Source of the DNA: an uncultured bacterium
GTDB lineage: Bacteria > Patescibacteriota > Minisyncoccia > Phycocordibacterales > UBA2100
NCBI GenBank assembly: GCA_903858755.1
Contig: CAIOKC010000008.1
Location: 1-39,354, forward strand
Length of the DNA: 39,354 nucleotides
Direction of reading: 5' to 3'
Positions 24,332-33,451 of the stretch are shown in pieces (the stretch's first letter is position 1; each line of letters opens with the position of its first letter). The translations under genes and the position numbers were made by a program. The notes beneath the pieces are model-generated. The model did no database searches and was not told the origin of the DNA. It saw nothing but the letters and a program-made list of their open reading frames with translations.

Positions 24332-25603
24332 TTATACGCGGAGAACTTTGAGGAGTTTTTCTTTGCTGGTGTGTGGACCGATGATCGCGAGATTGAGTCC
24401 GCTTGTCTTGAAGATATCGCGCGCGACGCGCTGCACGTCTACCGCACTCACCTTGTCGATACCTTCCACGATATCTTCAAGCAATCGGATGTTTCCCGTA
24501 TTGATAAGCGAAGACGCTGCATTTCCCGCGACCTCGTCGCTCGTCTCGAGTGAGAGCGTCTTGGTGCCTTTGATATACGATTTCGCCTTATTGAGCTCGG
24601 CGGCGGATATTTTTTTCGTCTTCACCTTTCCGAATTCCGCCAGGATGGTCGATACTGTCTTCTCTAGCTTGCCATGCTCCACGCCGGCTTGGACGACAAG
24701 AGCGCCCGTGTCGGGATACTTCTCTGTCCACGCGTGCACCGAGTAGGCGAGACCGCGCTTTTCGCGCACTTCGAGGAAGAGTCGGCTGCTCATGCCGCCT
24801 CCGAGGATGGTCGCGAGTACGGTCAGTGCGTACTCGTCGTGGTGTCCGTACGGGTACGCCGGTACGCCGAGCATCAGCTGCGTTTGATCCGTCTCCTTCT
24901 CTTTTATCGCGACACGTGGCGCAGTTTGCGAGGCGGTGAATGGAATCGGCTTCACGGGATTCCCGTGCTTGAGCTTCCCGAAATCGCGCGTGATTTTGGA
25001 GAGTATCTTGGGGGTATCGAATGAACCTGCGACGCAGACCACCGTGTTTGCCGGCGTGTATTGGCGTTTCAAATACGAGACAAAGTCTTTGCGCTTGAAG
25101 CGGCGGATATTTTCTTTCGGTCCAAGGATGGTGCGCCCGAGCGGATGCTCTTCTCCAAAGATGAGCGCATCGAATACGTTGTCCACCGTGCGCATCGGCA
25201 TGTCTTCGTACATGTCGATTTCCTGAATGATCGCGCCGCGCTCCTTCTCGATTTCTTTCTCGGGCAGTGTCGAATTGAGGAAAATATCGCTAATGACGTC
25301 GAGTGCGGTATCTATGTAGCCGCTCGATACTTTTGCATAGTATGCGGTGCGCTCTTTTGCGGTGAAAGCGTTGTAGATGCTTCCTGTCGCGTCAAGCTCT
25401 TGGCTGATCTTCTTCGCGCTTGGGCGCTTCTTTGTGCCTTTGAAGAACATGTGCTCAAGGAAATGGGCAAGGCCGTTTTCCCGCTTGGTCTCGTAGCGTG
25501 ATCCCGTGCCAGTCATGACGATGACCGTGGCAGTTTCCGTTCCCTCCATCGGTACGAGGATGACGCGGAGGCCGTTCTTCAGCGTGTGAATGTGATGCTG
25601 CAT
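24332..25603 (-). CDS. M16 family (insulinase-like) zinc peptidase
   Basis: HTLKNGLRVILVPMEGTETATVIVMTGTGSRYE..NGLAHFLEHMFFKGTKKR (HxxEH motif); 'LGPKENIRRF' and C-terminal M16 domain. TATGCT 7 nt upstream on the minus strand. Confidence 0.95.
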   Translation of the reverse strand: MQHHIHTLKNGLRVILVPMEGTETATVIVMTGTGSRYETKRENGLAHFLEHMFFKGTKKRPSAKKISQELDATGSIYNAFTAKERTAYYAKVSSGYIDTALDVISDIFLNSTLPEKEIEKERGAIIQEIDMYEDMPMRTVDNVFDALIFGEEHPLGRTILGPKENIRRFKRKDFVSYLKRQYTPANTVVCVAGSFDTPKILSKITRDFGKLKHGNPVKPIPFTASQTAPRVAIKEKETDQTQLMLGVPAYPYGHHDEYALTVLATILGGGMSSRLFLEVREKRGLAYSVHAWTEKYPDTGALVVQAGVEHGKLEKTVSTILAEFGKVKTKKISAAELNKAKSYIKGTKTLSLETSDEVAGNAASSLINTGNIRLLEDIVEGIDKVSAVDVQRVARDIFKTSGLNLAIIGPHTSKEKLLKVLRV

Positions 25604-25639
25604 AGGCGCCAGCATAGCAGGCTGTGTGCGCCGCCGTGC

Positions 25640-25668
25640 TTGACATGCGCGAGCTGGATACGTACTGT
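25640..25668 (+). promoter_or_regulatory. Canonical-spacing promoter
   Basis: TTGACA - 17 nt - TACTGT. Confidence 0.65.
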
Positions 25669-25756
25669 GGATTTAGCCGCCACTCGTGAGTCGCAGGGAT
25701 CCTCCGCGCTGCTCGAAGTGTGGCAATCGATCAATGACATTTTGGGAGAGGAAACA

Positions 25757-26890
25757 ATGAGTCAAGCTACCGCAGAACCTTCAACCTGCTCGATACCGAT
25801 CACTTTCCGGTACAACGGTCAGGAAACGATCATCAAGACGCTTGGAAGGAAATTCGAGACATCTCTCACGCAATTATTGCGTGAAGCAAACGTCGCCGGT
25901 TCGTTCGTGGTGACTTGTGCCACGAAGGTAAAGGGGAGACCTCATATGCAAGGTCTGACCATCGGCTCGCCGAATGGAAAGCATCGATCCGTCGAGGTGT
26001 GCTGGCAGGAAGGCGGCAACGACGGGCGCTACAGCATGCTTCTGAGCTGTCCCCATGGTATGGATCCGATGGAATTCCATAGCCGTCTCAAAGCGGCGGA
26101 AGCTGCATTGGATGCCGCCGAGACCGACAGCGACACCTCTCGCGATCTCCCCCCGATCCACGTGGAAGAAGATCACACCGGACGCGGGGTCGTGACGAGC
26201 ATCAACTTCGGGAAACCGGAGAAGACACCGGAATCCGGTCAGCCTGCCAACGTGGTCGGTCCGAAGGATGATTTTGCTCAAGCAGCCGAAAAGGCGCAGA
26301 AGAGCATCATTCGCTTCGCCGACAACGAAAGCGCAGTCGAGCTCTTTGTCGAGGAGTGTCTGAAGTATTCCGATGTCGATGGGCGCGTTCTGCGGGCTGT
26401 GTGCTGGAAAGTCTTGAAAGAGTCGTTTCAGTACACTCGGACAGGCTCTATCTGCGAGGCGCTTGTGACGAGGGGGCACTTGGTAGTGCTTGATGGAGAC
26501 AAAGATCGCTACCAGATACCCGAAGCTTGGCTCAAGCGCTTTCGTCCCAGCGCTGCTTCGGAGAGAATTCCGGCGGCGAGCACGACGAAGTCCGAGACGG
26601 CGCCGGGAATTTCAAAACCTGTCGTCGAGAAGACCTCTCCCTCCGGAGAGCCGACACCTCGGTCGAAAAGCCTTGCCGACGACATTGCTGAGCTTGCGAA
26701 AAAAGCTCAGACAGCGGCAAAGCTGCGCAAGAGCCTGGAGGAAATCAAGGTGGAACTTGTCCACGTCGACTCTTTGCGTCAGGGGATTCTCGCTCGGCAA
26801 GCGAAGATCGAAGCCATGCTTCAGCGCCCCGATCTCCTCGACGCTGAAGAGAAGCTGGCAGTGATCCAGAAAACACTTTCAGGCGCTTGA
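25757..26890 (+). CDS. Hypothetical protein (377 aa), C-terminal coiled coil
   Basis: SD GGGAGAGGA upstream of MSQATAEPSTCSIPITFRYNGQETI...; own promoter and terminator. Confidence 0.7.
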   Translation: MSQATAEPSTCSIPITFRYNGQETIIKTLGRKFETSLTQLLREANVAGSFVVTCATKVKGRPHMQGLTIGSPNGKHRSVEVCWQEGGNDGRYSMLLSCPHGMDPMEFHSRLKAAEAALDAAETDSDTSRDLPPIHVEEDHTGRGVVTSINFGKPEKTPESGQPANVVGPKDDFAQAAEKAQKSIIRFADNESAVELFVEECLKYSDVDGRVLRAVCWKVLKESFQYTRTGSICEALVTRGHLVVLDGDKDRYQIPEAWLKRFRPSAASERIPAASTTKSETAPGISKPVVEKTSPSGEPTPRSKSLADDIAELAKKAQTAAKLRKSLEEIKVELVHVDSLRQGILARQAKIEAMLQRPDLLDAEEKLAVIQKTLSGA

Positions 26891-26904
26891 TGCCTGGAAG
26901 ATCC

Positions 26905-26940
26905 GCGGACGGAGCACGCGCTCCGTCCGCTTTCTTTTTT
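26905..26940 (+). terminator. Rho-independent terminator
   Basis: GCGGACGGAGC-ACGC-GCTCCGTCCGC followed by TTTCTTTTTT. Confidence 0.92.
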
Positions 26941-26967
26941 ACAGAAAGCGCGCTACGTTTATATGCA

Positions 26968-28884
26968 ATGACCCTCAATCAGATACGGACAAAGTATGTT
27001 GAGTACCTGAAAGCGCGGGGGCATACCCTCATCCCCAGCGCGTCTCTCGTCCCGCAGAACGACCCGACGACGCTTTTCACCGGCAGCGGCATGCAGCCTT
27101 TGGTGCCGTACCTGCTCGGCGAGCCGCACCCGAAAGGGAGCCGCTTGGTCAATAGCCAAAAAAGTTTTCGCGCGGAAGATATCGAAGAGGTGGGCGACAA
27201 TCGCCACACGACGTTTTTCGAGATGCTCGGCAATTGGTCGCTTGGCGATTATTTCAAGAAAGAGCAGCTCCCCTGGTTCTTCGGATTTCTGACCGAAGAG
27301 ATCGGTCTTGATCCGAAGCGTTTGTACGTCACTGCATTCATTGGGGACGAGAAGAACAGCGTCCCGCGCGACGACGAATCCGCAGAAATCTGGCAAGAGC
27401 TGTTCGCGGGTAAGGGAATAGAGGCGAAGATCGTGCCGATCGGCTCTGAAGCAGACGGCTATCGCCTTGGCATGCAAGGCGGGCGTATTTTTTTCTACGA
27501 TGCGAAAAAGAATTGGTGGAGCCGTGCAGGGGTCCCTGAAAACATGCCGGCGGGAGAGCCGGGCGGACCTGATTCCGAAGTGTTTTACGATTTTGAGACA
27601 CCGCACGATCCGAAATTCGGCGCGGAGTGCCATCCAAACTGCGATTGCGGTCGATTCCTTGAAATAGGGAACTCCGTCTTTATGCAGTACATCAAAAAAG
27701 AAGATGGATCTTTCGGGCTGCTTCCCAAGCAGAATGTGGATTTCGGCGGAGGGTTGGAGCGCATCAGCGCGGCGTCGAGTGGAAATGCCGATGTCTTTCT
27801 CATCGACGTCTTCGTTGACATCATTGATCTTCTCGCGCACTTCTCGGGCAAGGAATATGCGGATAGCAGGTACCAGCGCTCCTTCCGTATTATCGCCGAT
27901 CACATGCGCGCGGCGACTTTTATGCTCGCGGACGGCGTGCGACCTTCGAATACCGAGCGCGGCTACATCCTGCGCCGCCTCATCCGCCGAGCCGCCCAGC
28001 ACATGATGAAGCTTGGAGCAAACGACGGAGAGAAGGAGGACAGCATGCTTATCCGCGCGGCGATTATCGTCGTCGAGAAATACAAGCAGGCATATCCGGA
28101 ATTGGATGGGGAAGAGGTGTATGAAGTGATTACAGAAGAGATCTGGAAAGAACAAGTGCAGTTTGCTCATGTTCTTGCAGAAGGCGTTCCCCGAGTTATC
28201 AAGATTGCGCAAACAGGTTATATCTCCGGCGCTCAGGCGTTTGGAGTTTCTTCAACCTTGGGAGTTCCGTTTGAAATGATTCAAGAAATTGCTGCTGAGC
28301 ATAAGGCGGATGTTGGAGAGCTTGATTTTGAAGCAGCGATGGAGAAGCACAGAGAAGTCTCTCGGGCAGGCATTGAACAAAAATTCAAAGGCGGACTTGC
28401 GGATACGTCGGAAAAGACGACGCGGCTTCACACGGCTCACCACTTGCTCCTCAAAGCGCTTCAGATAGTGCTCGGCGATCAGGTCAAGCAACGCGGGTCG
28501 AATATCACGCAAGAGCGTCTCCGTATTGACTTCTCGTACGGTCAGAAAATGACGCAGGAGCAGATCAGAGAGGTCGAGGATATCGTCAATGAGCAGATAC
28601 GAAACGCTCTGCCTGTCGTCCGCTCGACGCTTCCGAAAGAGGAGGCGGAGCAACTCGGCGCTCAGCACGAATTCGGAGCGAAGTATCCGGATGTCGTCTC
28701 CGTCTACTCGGTGGGACCGGCAGGTGCGAGCGAACGCGATCCGCAATTCGACGCGGCATTTTCTATAGAGTTCTGCGGCGGACCACATGTCTCCAATACT
28801 TCTGATCTCGCGGGCACATTCAAGATCCAAAAAGAAGAAGCGATCGCCTCCGGTATCCGACGTATTAAGGCAATTATCACCTAG
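26968..28884 (+). CDS. alaS: Alanyl-tRNA synthetase, short form (catalytic + editing, no C-Ala)
   Basis: FLKARGHT-like YLKARGHTLIPSASLVPQNDPTTLFTGSGMQPLVPYLLGEPHP, DNRHTTFFEMLGNWSLGDYFKKE, editing motif TRLHTAHHLLLKAL and C-term EFCGGPHVSNTSDLAGTFKIQKEEAIASGIRRIKAI. Confidence 0.97.
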   Translation: MTLNQIRTKYVEYLKARGHTLIPSASLVPQNDPTTLFTGSGMQPLVPYLLGEPHPKGSRLVNSQKSFRAEDIEEVGDNRHTTFFEMLGNWSLGDYFKKEQLPWFFGFLTEEIGLDPKRLYVTAFIGDEKNSVPRDDESAEIWQELFAGKGIEAKIVPIGSEADGYRLGMQGGRIFFYDAKKNWWSRAGVPENMPAGEPGGPDSEVFYDFETPHDPKFGAECHPNCDCGRFLEIGNSVFMQYIKKEDGSFGLLPKQNVDFGGGLERISAASSGNADVFLIDVFVDIIDLLAHFSGKEYADSRYQRSFRIIADHMRAATFMLADGVRPSNTERGYILRRLIRRAAQHMMKLGANDGEKEDSMLIRAAIIVVEKYKQAYPELDGEEVYEVITEEIWKEQVQFAHVLAEGVPRVIKIAQTGYISGAQAFGVSSTLGVPFEMIQEIAAEHKADVGELDFEAAMEKHREVSRAGIEQKFKGGLADTSEKTTRLHTAHHLLLKALQIVLGDQVKQRGSNITQERLRIDFSYGQKMTQEQIREVEDIVNEQIRNALPVVRSTLPKEEAEQLGAQHEFGAKYPDVVSVYSVGPAGASERDPQFDAAFSIEFCGGPHVSNTSDLAGTFKIQKEEAIASGIRRIKAIIT

Positions 28885-28915
28885 TCGTGCCTAAAGTGTT
28901 GGTATACTGAGAACG

Positions 28916-30073
28916 ATGAATCTCGGGTCTTTTCGTGGCGGGAGAGGGAAGATTGTCGCCGTCGCCGAAGTCGGAAGCGGCAGCGTCGCCTTTGCCGTCG
29001 TTGAAATACAAAAAGGGAAACCCGCCGTCGTGCTCGCCGCGGATCGAGCGACACTTGCTCCAGAAGTGCGCGGCGATGAAGCCACGGTTGCCGGTATCGG
29101 TGATCTTGCCGTGCAAGCGGGCACCAGTGCGCTTTCCGCATATGCGAAAGACTGGCAGAAGACCAAAGGACATGTCGAGGCGATGTATGCCGTCATACGG
29201 ACCCCTTGGACGCGCTCGCAGGCGGTGCGAGCGCACAAGGAATTCTCCGAGCCTGTCCGGATAACAGGGCGCGCTATTTCAGCGCTCGCTCGTGAGGCGC
29301 TCTCCAGCGTGAGAATAGACAGACAACGATTCCTCGAGGCGCGCGTCATGGGAATCGAGCTCAATGGGTATCCTACGGCTCGTCCGGAGGGTCAGTGGGC
29401 TCACACCGTATCTCTGACCGGTCTTGTAAGCGAGTGCGATCCTAGCCTTACAAAGGCGGTTGTGTCGGCTGTCGGTCGGTTGGTACCCCACGTGCGCCCG
29501 GTGCTCTACTCGGGCACGCGGGCGCTCATCGAAGCTCTCAAGAAGTATCTGCCGATCACCGAATACCTCGCCATCGACATCACCGCGGAGTCGACGACCA
29601 TCACCGTGGTGCATGGAGGTGTCATCGAAGGTCAGGGTGTCGTTCCCGAAGGCTCGTCAAGCATTCTCAATCGTCTTTCTCCGACGGCGCTTCCGGAAGA
29701 AACGCTCTCGCTTCTTCGCATGCTGGAGCGCGAGCACTGCGATACGGAGCCCTGCGATGCGCTGAAATCATCCATCGGGAAGATCGAGCCGGATTTGGTG
29801 CGCCTCTTCGGTGAGACGATGGGGAAATTGGCGGGAGTGCGCCGACTTCCGAATTACGCCGTGCTTTCGGTGCATGCCGACATGTCTCCGTGGCTTGTGA
29901 GATTCTTTTCTCGCATCGACTTCACGCAGTTCACGCAGACCGCACAGCCATTTATAATCCACGATCTTTCGCCGAAGAGCGTCGCGAGCACTCTTGCCGG
30001 AGCCGGGGTCGAGCTCGACACTGGGCTCGCGCTCGCGTGCGCACTTGTCAACAGCGAAGAAACCGAAGAATAA
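28916..30073 (+). CDS. Actin-like ATPase-fold protein (PilM/FtsA-like)
   Basis: IVAVAEVGSGSVAFAVVEI, EFSEPVRITGRAISALAREAL, ARVMGIELNGYPTARPEGQWAHTVSLTG, YLAIDITAESTTITVVHGGVIEGQGVVPEG. Confidence 0.7.
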   Translation: MNLGSFRGGRGKIVAVAEVGSGSVAFAVVEIQKGKPAVVLAADRATLAPEVRGDEATVAGIGDLAVQAGTSALSAYAKDWQKTKGHVEAMYAVIRTPWTRSQAVRAHKEFSEPVRITGRAISALAREALSSVRIDRQRFLEARVMGIELNGYPTARPEGQWAHTVSLTGLVSECDPSLTKAVVSAVGRLVPHVRPVLYSGTRALIEALKKYLPITEYLAIDITAESTTITVVHGGVIEGQGVVPEGSSSILNRLSPTALPEETLSLLRMLEREHCDTEPCDALKSSIGKIEPDLVRLFGETMGKLAGVRRLPNYAVLSVHADMSPWLVRFFSRIDFTQFTQTAQPFIIHDLSPKSVASTLAGAGVELDTGLALACALVNSEETEE

Positions 30074-30103
30074 ACTCGCGTGATACAATCACCGCATATT
30101 CGT

Positions 30104-31486
30104 ATGGCGAAAGATTATTTCGAAGACATCACTCCGCCGGAAAACGCATCGTCGGAGCGCACGCCGACACCGCCGCCATCCCTTGAGAGTCGAAGCGAGC
30201 AGGTACCGATACGCGTCGCCGACGCTCCTCCTGCGCGCGGCATACGCAATATTGCGGCGCCGCGCGCGGCGCGCGCGAAGGCAAGCGGCGATTTCCGCGA
30301 ACCGCCTCCTTTCCCAAGCGAGCCACCGCGCACGAAAGGATACTCTCGCTGGATTCTGTGGGGCGCGGCGCTTCTTGCCCTCGTCGCTCTCGCCACGCTC
30401 GCTCTCTTTTCATTCCGCGACACCGTGATCCGCGTCGTGCCGAAATCGCATACGGTCGTTTTTGATCCGGCGACCACATTTACCGCATTTCCAGAATCGA
30501 CGGCGGCTACGGGCACTCTTTCGTACACAGTGCAAACCTCGGAGCTCGAAGATTCGGAAGTCGTTCCTTCGCAAGGCACGACGCACGCCGAGACAAAAGC
30601 GAGCGGAAGCATCACCGTATACAATGAATATTCCGATGCGAGCGTGAAGCTCATCAAAAACACGCGCTTCCAGACTCCCGACGGGCTTGTATTCAGGACG
30701 CCGGCGGAGGTCGTCGTCCCGGGGAAGAAAGGTTCCGCGCCGGGGCAGGTGAACGTCATGGTCGTCGCCGATGCGGCGGGCGAGAAGTACAATATCGCTC
30801 CTGTATCGCGCTTCACCCTGCCAGGGCTCGCCTCAAGCCCCGGTATGTACGCCAAGGTATACGCAAAATCCACCGCGAGCTTTTCAGGCGGGTTCGTAGG
30901 CGATCAGCCCGCCGTCGCGCCGGGGGCCCTCGAGACCGCGCTCTCCGCTGTGCGCGCCCGCCTCGAAGAGAAGGCGCGCGCCGGGTCGACGGGCACCGGA
31001 AGTGAGACCATCATGTTCCCCGACATGATACAGATTACCTACCAGGACCTTCCAAATACTTCAGAGGCTGGAGGCGGGGTCCGTGTTCACCAAAGAGCGG
31101 TTATTGAAGTGCCCTCGTTCCCTTCCTCCGCATTCGCGAAGACCATCGCTCGTTCGGTATCTGCCGACGCCGAGGCTGCCGATGTCTTTCTCGTGCCGGG
31201 AGAGGGCTTCGGGGCACGTGTGAGCGAATCGCCGGCGCCGCTCGGCTCCAATCCGTTAGAATTCAGTCTTAGCGGCTCTGCGCAGTTGGTGTGGCGTGTC
31301 GATACCGCGGCGCTCGCAGATGCTCTCGCAGGCAGGAGCCAGGATTCGTTTACCACGATCGCCAACGAATTTCCCGGGATACAGGAGGCGCATGCCCGCA
31401 TCGAGCCGTTTTGGAAGACCGTCTTCCCCGCGGCGGCGGACATCACTATCCAGCTCGAGAGCCCAGCGCCAAGCGAAGCAATTTGA
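30104..31486 (+). CDS. Single-TM protein with baseplate J/gp47-like extracellular domain
   Basis: Proline-rich cytoplasmic N-term, TM SRWILWGAALLALVALATLALF, then GSITVYNEYSDASVKLIKNTRFQTPDGLVFRTPAEVVVPGKKGSAPGQVNVMVVADAAGEKYNIAPVSRFTLPG. Confidence 0.65.
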   Translation: MAKDYFEDITPPENASSERTPTPPPSLESRSEQVPIRVADAPPARGIRNIAAPRAARAKASGDFREPPPFPSEPPRTKGYSRWILWGAALLALVALATLALFSFRDTVIRVVPKSHTVVFDPATTFTAFPESTAATGTLSYTVQTSELEDSEVVPSQGTTHAETKASGSITVYNEYSDASVKLIKNTRFQTPDGLVFRTPAEVVVPGKKGSAPGQVNVMVVADAAGEKYNIAPVSRFTLPGLASSPGMYAKVYAKSTASFSGGFVGDQPAVAPGALETALSAVRARLEEKARAGSTGTGSETIMFPDMIQITYQDLPNTSEAGGGVRVHQRAVIEVPSFPSSAFAKTIARSVSADAEAADVFLVPGEGFGARVSESPAPLGSNPLEFSLSGSAQLVWRVDTAALADALAGRSQDSFTTIANEFPGIQEAHARIEPFWKTVFPAAADITIQLESPAPSEAI

Positions 31487-31529
31487 CGAATCGTCTCTTA
31501 GTTGCTATCCTTCGTCGCGCAGATTGATT

Positions 31530-31736
31530 ATGGCTGAACCCGAGGTTGTCGAAGGCGTCGTTGATGAGGCGCTTCCGAACACTCTTTTTCGCGTCAAGCT
31601 AGGAAGCGGAGAGAGTGTTCTTGCATATCTCGCCGGCAAAATGCGTCTGCATAGAATCAAAGTACTTGTCGGTGACCGTGTGGCGCTCCAGCTTGATCCG
31701 TATGGAGGGCGTGCCCGGATAATCCGGCGCAACTAA
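31530..31736 (+). CDS. infA: Translation initiation factor IF-1
   Basis: VEGVVDEALPNTLFRVKLGSGESVLAYLAGKMRLHRIKVLVGDRVALQLDPYGGRARIIRRN. Confidence 0.95.
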   Translation: MAEPEVVEGVVDEALPNTLFRVKLGSGESVLAYLAGKMRLHRIKVLVGDRVALQLDPYGGRARIIRRN

Positions 31737-31742
31737 CCCACC

Positions 31743-31856
31743 ATGAAGGTCAAAGCGTCTGTGAAGAAGATATGCCAGCATTGCCGCACCGTTAAACGGC
31801 GCGGGCGTGTCTGGGTCATCTGCACCAATCCTCGCCATAAGCAGCGACAAGGCTAA
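31743..31856 (+). CDS. rpmJ: 50S ribosomal protein L36 (below the ORF-track cutoff)
   Basis: Direct translation [37 protein letters not shown]; CxxC...C...H zinc ribbon. Confidence 0.97.
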   Translation: MKVKASVKKICQHCRTVKRRGRVWVICTNPRHKQRQG

Positions 31857-31870
31857 GTACTCATTTTCAC

Positions 31871-32251
31871 ATGCGTATCGCAGGCATCACAGTACCGGAG
31901 GAAAAGCGCCTTGAGATAGCTCTCACGGCGATTTATGGCGTTGGTCGTCCTCGCGCTGAGGCGACCTTGCGCTCGCTCGGCATCGAGGCGGGCACGCGCG
32001 CAAAGGATCTTTCGGCGAAAGAGGAGAGCGCGCTCCGCGAGGCGATCGAGAAATTCATGCTCGAAGGGGAGCTTCGTCGCGAAATCTCGGGCAACATCCG
32101 CCGCCTCCGCGACATCAAAGCGCACCGAGGCAACCGCCACGCCAAGCACCTGCCGGTCCGCGGTCAGAGGACCAAGACGAATTCGCGCACTGTCCGCGGC
32201 AACGTCCGCAAAACTATGACGTCTGGTCGCCGTAAGCTGGAAAAGACATGA
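31871..32251 (+). CDS. rpsM: 30S ribosomal protein S13
   Basis: MRIAGITVPEEKRLEIALTAIYGVGRPRAEATL...RGQRTKTNSRTVRG. Confidence 0.97.
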   Translation: MRIAGITVPEEKRLEIALTAIYGVGRPRAEATLRSLGIEAGTRAKDLSAKEESALREAIEKFMLEGELRREISGNIRRLRDIKAHRGNRHAKHLPVRGQRTKTNSRTVRGNVRKTMTSGRRKLEKT

Positions 32252-32325
32252 TCGATCAGTACGGAGTACGGTATGTCGCGCGCATACCAGAGACCGAACA
32301 CAAGATGCCACACCGTTGAATCACT

Positions 32326-32760
32326 ATGGGAAAGAAACGAATCATTAGAAAATCAGGAGGAACCGTCGATCAGGGACTCAAATCCCGCTCTCTTGCGCGT
32401 GTCGCGAAGAAGAACATTCTCGCCGGTACGCTGCATGTCCACGCGACGTACAATAATACGAAAGTCCTTCTCACGGATAAGCAGGGCAATGCGATCGCGT
32501 GGTCCTCGTCTGGCGCACTCGGATTTGCCGGTGCCAAGAAGGGGACTCCCTTTGCCGCCGCCAAAGTGGGCGAGCTTGTCGGAGACAAGGCGGCGATTAT
32601 CGGCGTAAAAGAGGTCGACGTCGTCATCCGCGGAGTGGGGGCCGGTCGCGAATCAGCGCTTCGCGCCTTTGCCGGAAAAGGAATCGACGTCACCAGGATC
32701 GCGGATGATACTCCGGTGCCGCACAACGGACCGCGTGCGCCCAAAGCCCGTCGCGTCTAA
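32326..32760 (+). CDS. rpsK: 30S ribosomal protein S11
   Basis: AGTLHVHATYNNTKVLLTDKQGNAIAWSSSGALGFAGAKKGTPFAA...DDTPVPHNGPRAPKARRV. Confidence 0.98.
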   Translation: MGKKRIIRKSGGTVDQGLKSRSLARVAKKNILAGTLHVHATYNNTKVLLTDKQGNAIAWSSSGALGFAGAKKGTPFAAAKVGELVGDKAAIIGVKEVDVVIRGVGAGRESALRAFAGKGIDVTRIADDTPVPHNGPRAPKARRV

Positions 32761-32768
32761 ATCTATTT

Positions 32769-33374
32769 ATGCTTCTCATCAAATCAAAATTCAAGATAGC
32801 CAAGCGCCTTGGTGCGCAGATTTTCGAGAAAACCCAGAGTCAGAAATTCGCACTCTCGGAAGCCCGCATGAAGCGACCGAAGGGTCGCGGGGCATCCGAC
32901 TACGGCAAGCAGCTGTTGGAAAAACAGCGCGTGCGCTACACCTACGGTATTTCAGAAAAGCAGCTGAGCAAGTATGCGGAAGCCGCGTTCGAGGAGAAAG
33001 ATCCTCCGACGGCGCTTCATCAGGCGCTCGAAATGCGCGCTGATTCTGCGGTGTACCGCGCGGGGTTGTCGCCAACGCGCCGTGCGGCGCGCCAGGCGGT
33101 TTCTCACGGTCATATCACCGTCAACGGTCGCCGGATTACGACCCCTTCATACCGAGTCAAGGTCGGCGACGTCGTCGCCGTGCGCGAAGGAAGTGTGAAA
33201 AGTCCGCTCTTTGCCGGGCTTGTCGAAGCCAAGGAGGAAAATACGCGGGCAATACCGCAATGGCTCTCAGTGGACCTCACTATCCTCAAAGCTGAGGTGA
33301 CGGGGGTGCCATCGTATGATTCCGTAGGGGTCGGTCTCGATTACGCGACGGTGTTTGAATTTTACAGCAGATAG
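32769..33374 (+). CDS. rpsD: 30S ribosomal protein S4
   Basis: QKFALSEARMKRPKGRGASDYGKQLLEKQRVRYTYGISEKQLSKY...S4 domain RRAARQAVSHGHITVNGRRITTPSYRVKVGDVVAV. Confidence 0.97.
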   Translation: MLLIKSKFKIAKRLGAQIFEKTQSQKFALSEARMKRPKGRGASDYGKQLLEKQRVRYTYGISEKQLSKYAEAAFEEKDPPTALHQALEMRADSAVYRAGLSPTRRAARQAVSHGHITVNGRRITTPSYRVKVGDVVAVREGSVKSPLFAGLVEAKEENTRAIPQWLSVDLTILKAEVTGVPSYDSVGVGLDYATVFEFYSR

Positions 33375-33451
33375 TGGTATACTCCCGGGCACTTTGTGCA
33401 TCGGGGCTTATTTATTAACGCGGATATCTTCTAACAGGTCTTATATATCCT

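Noticed and set aside
30104-31486. Prophage baseplate cluster
   Set aside because: Only one baseplate-J-like gene with a TM anchor and no other phage genes; flanked by alaS, the actin-fold gene and infA.
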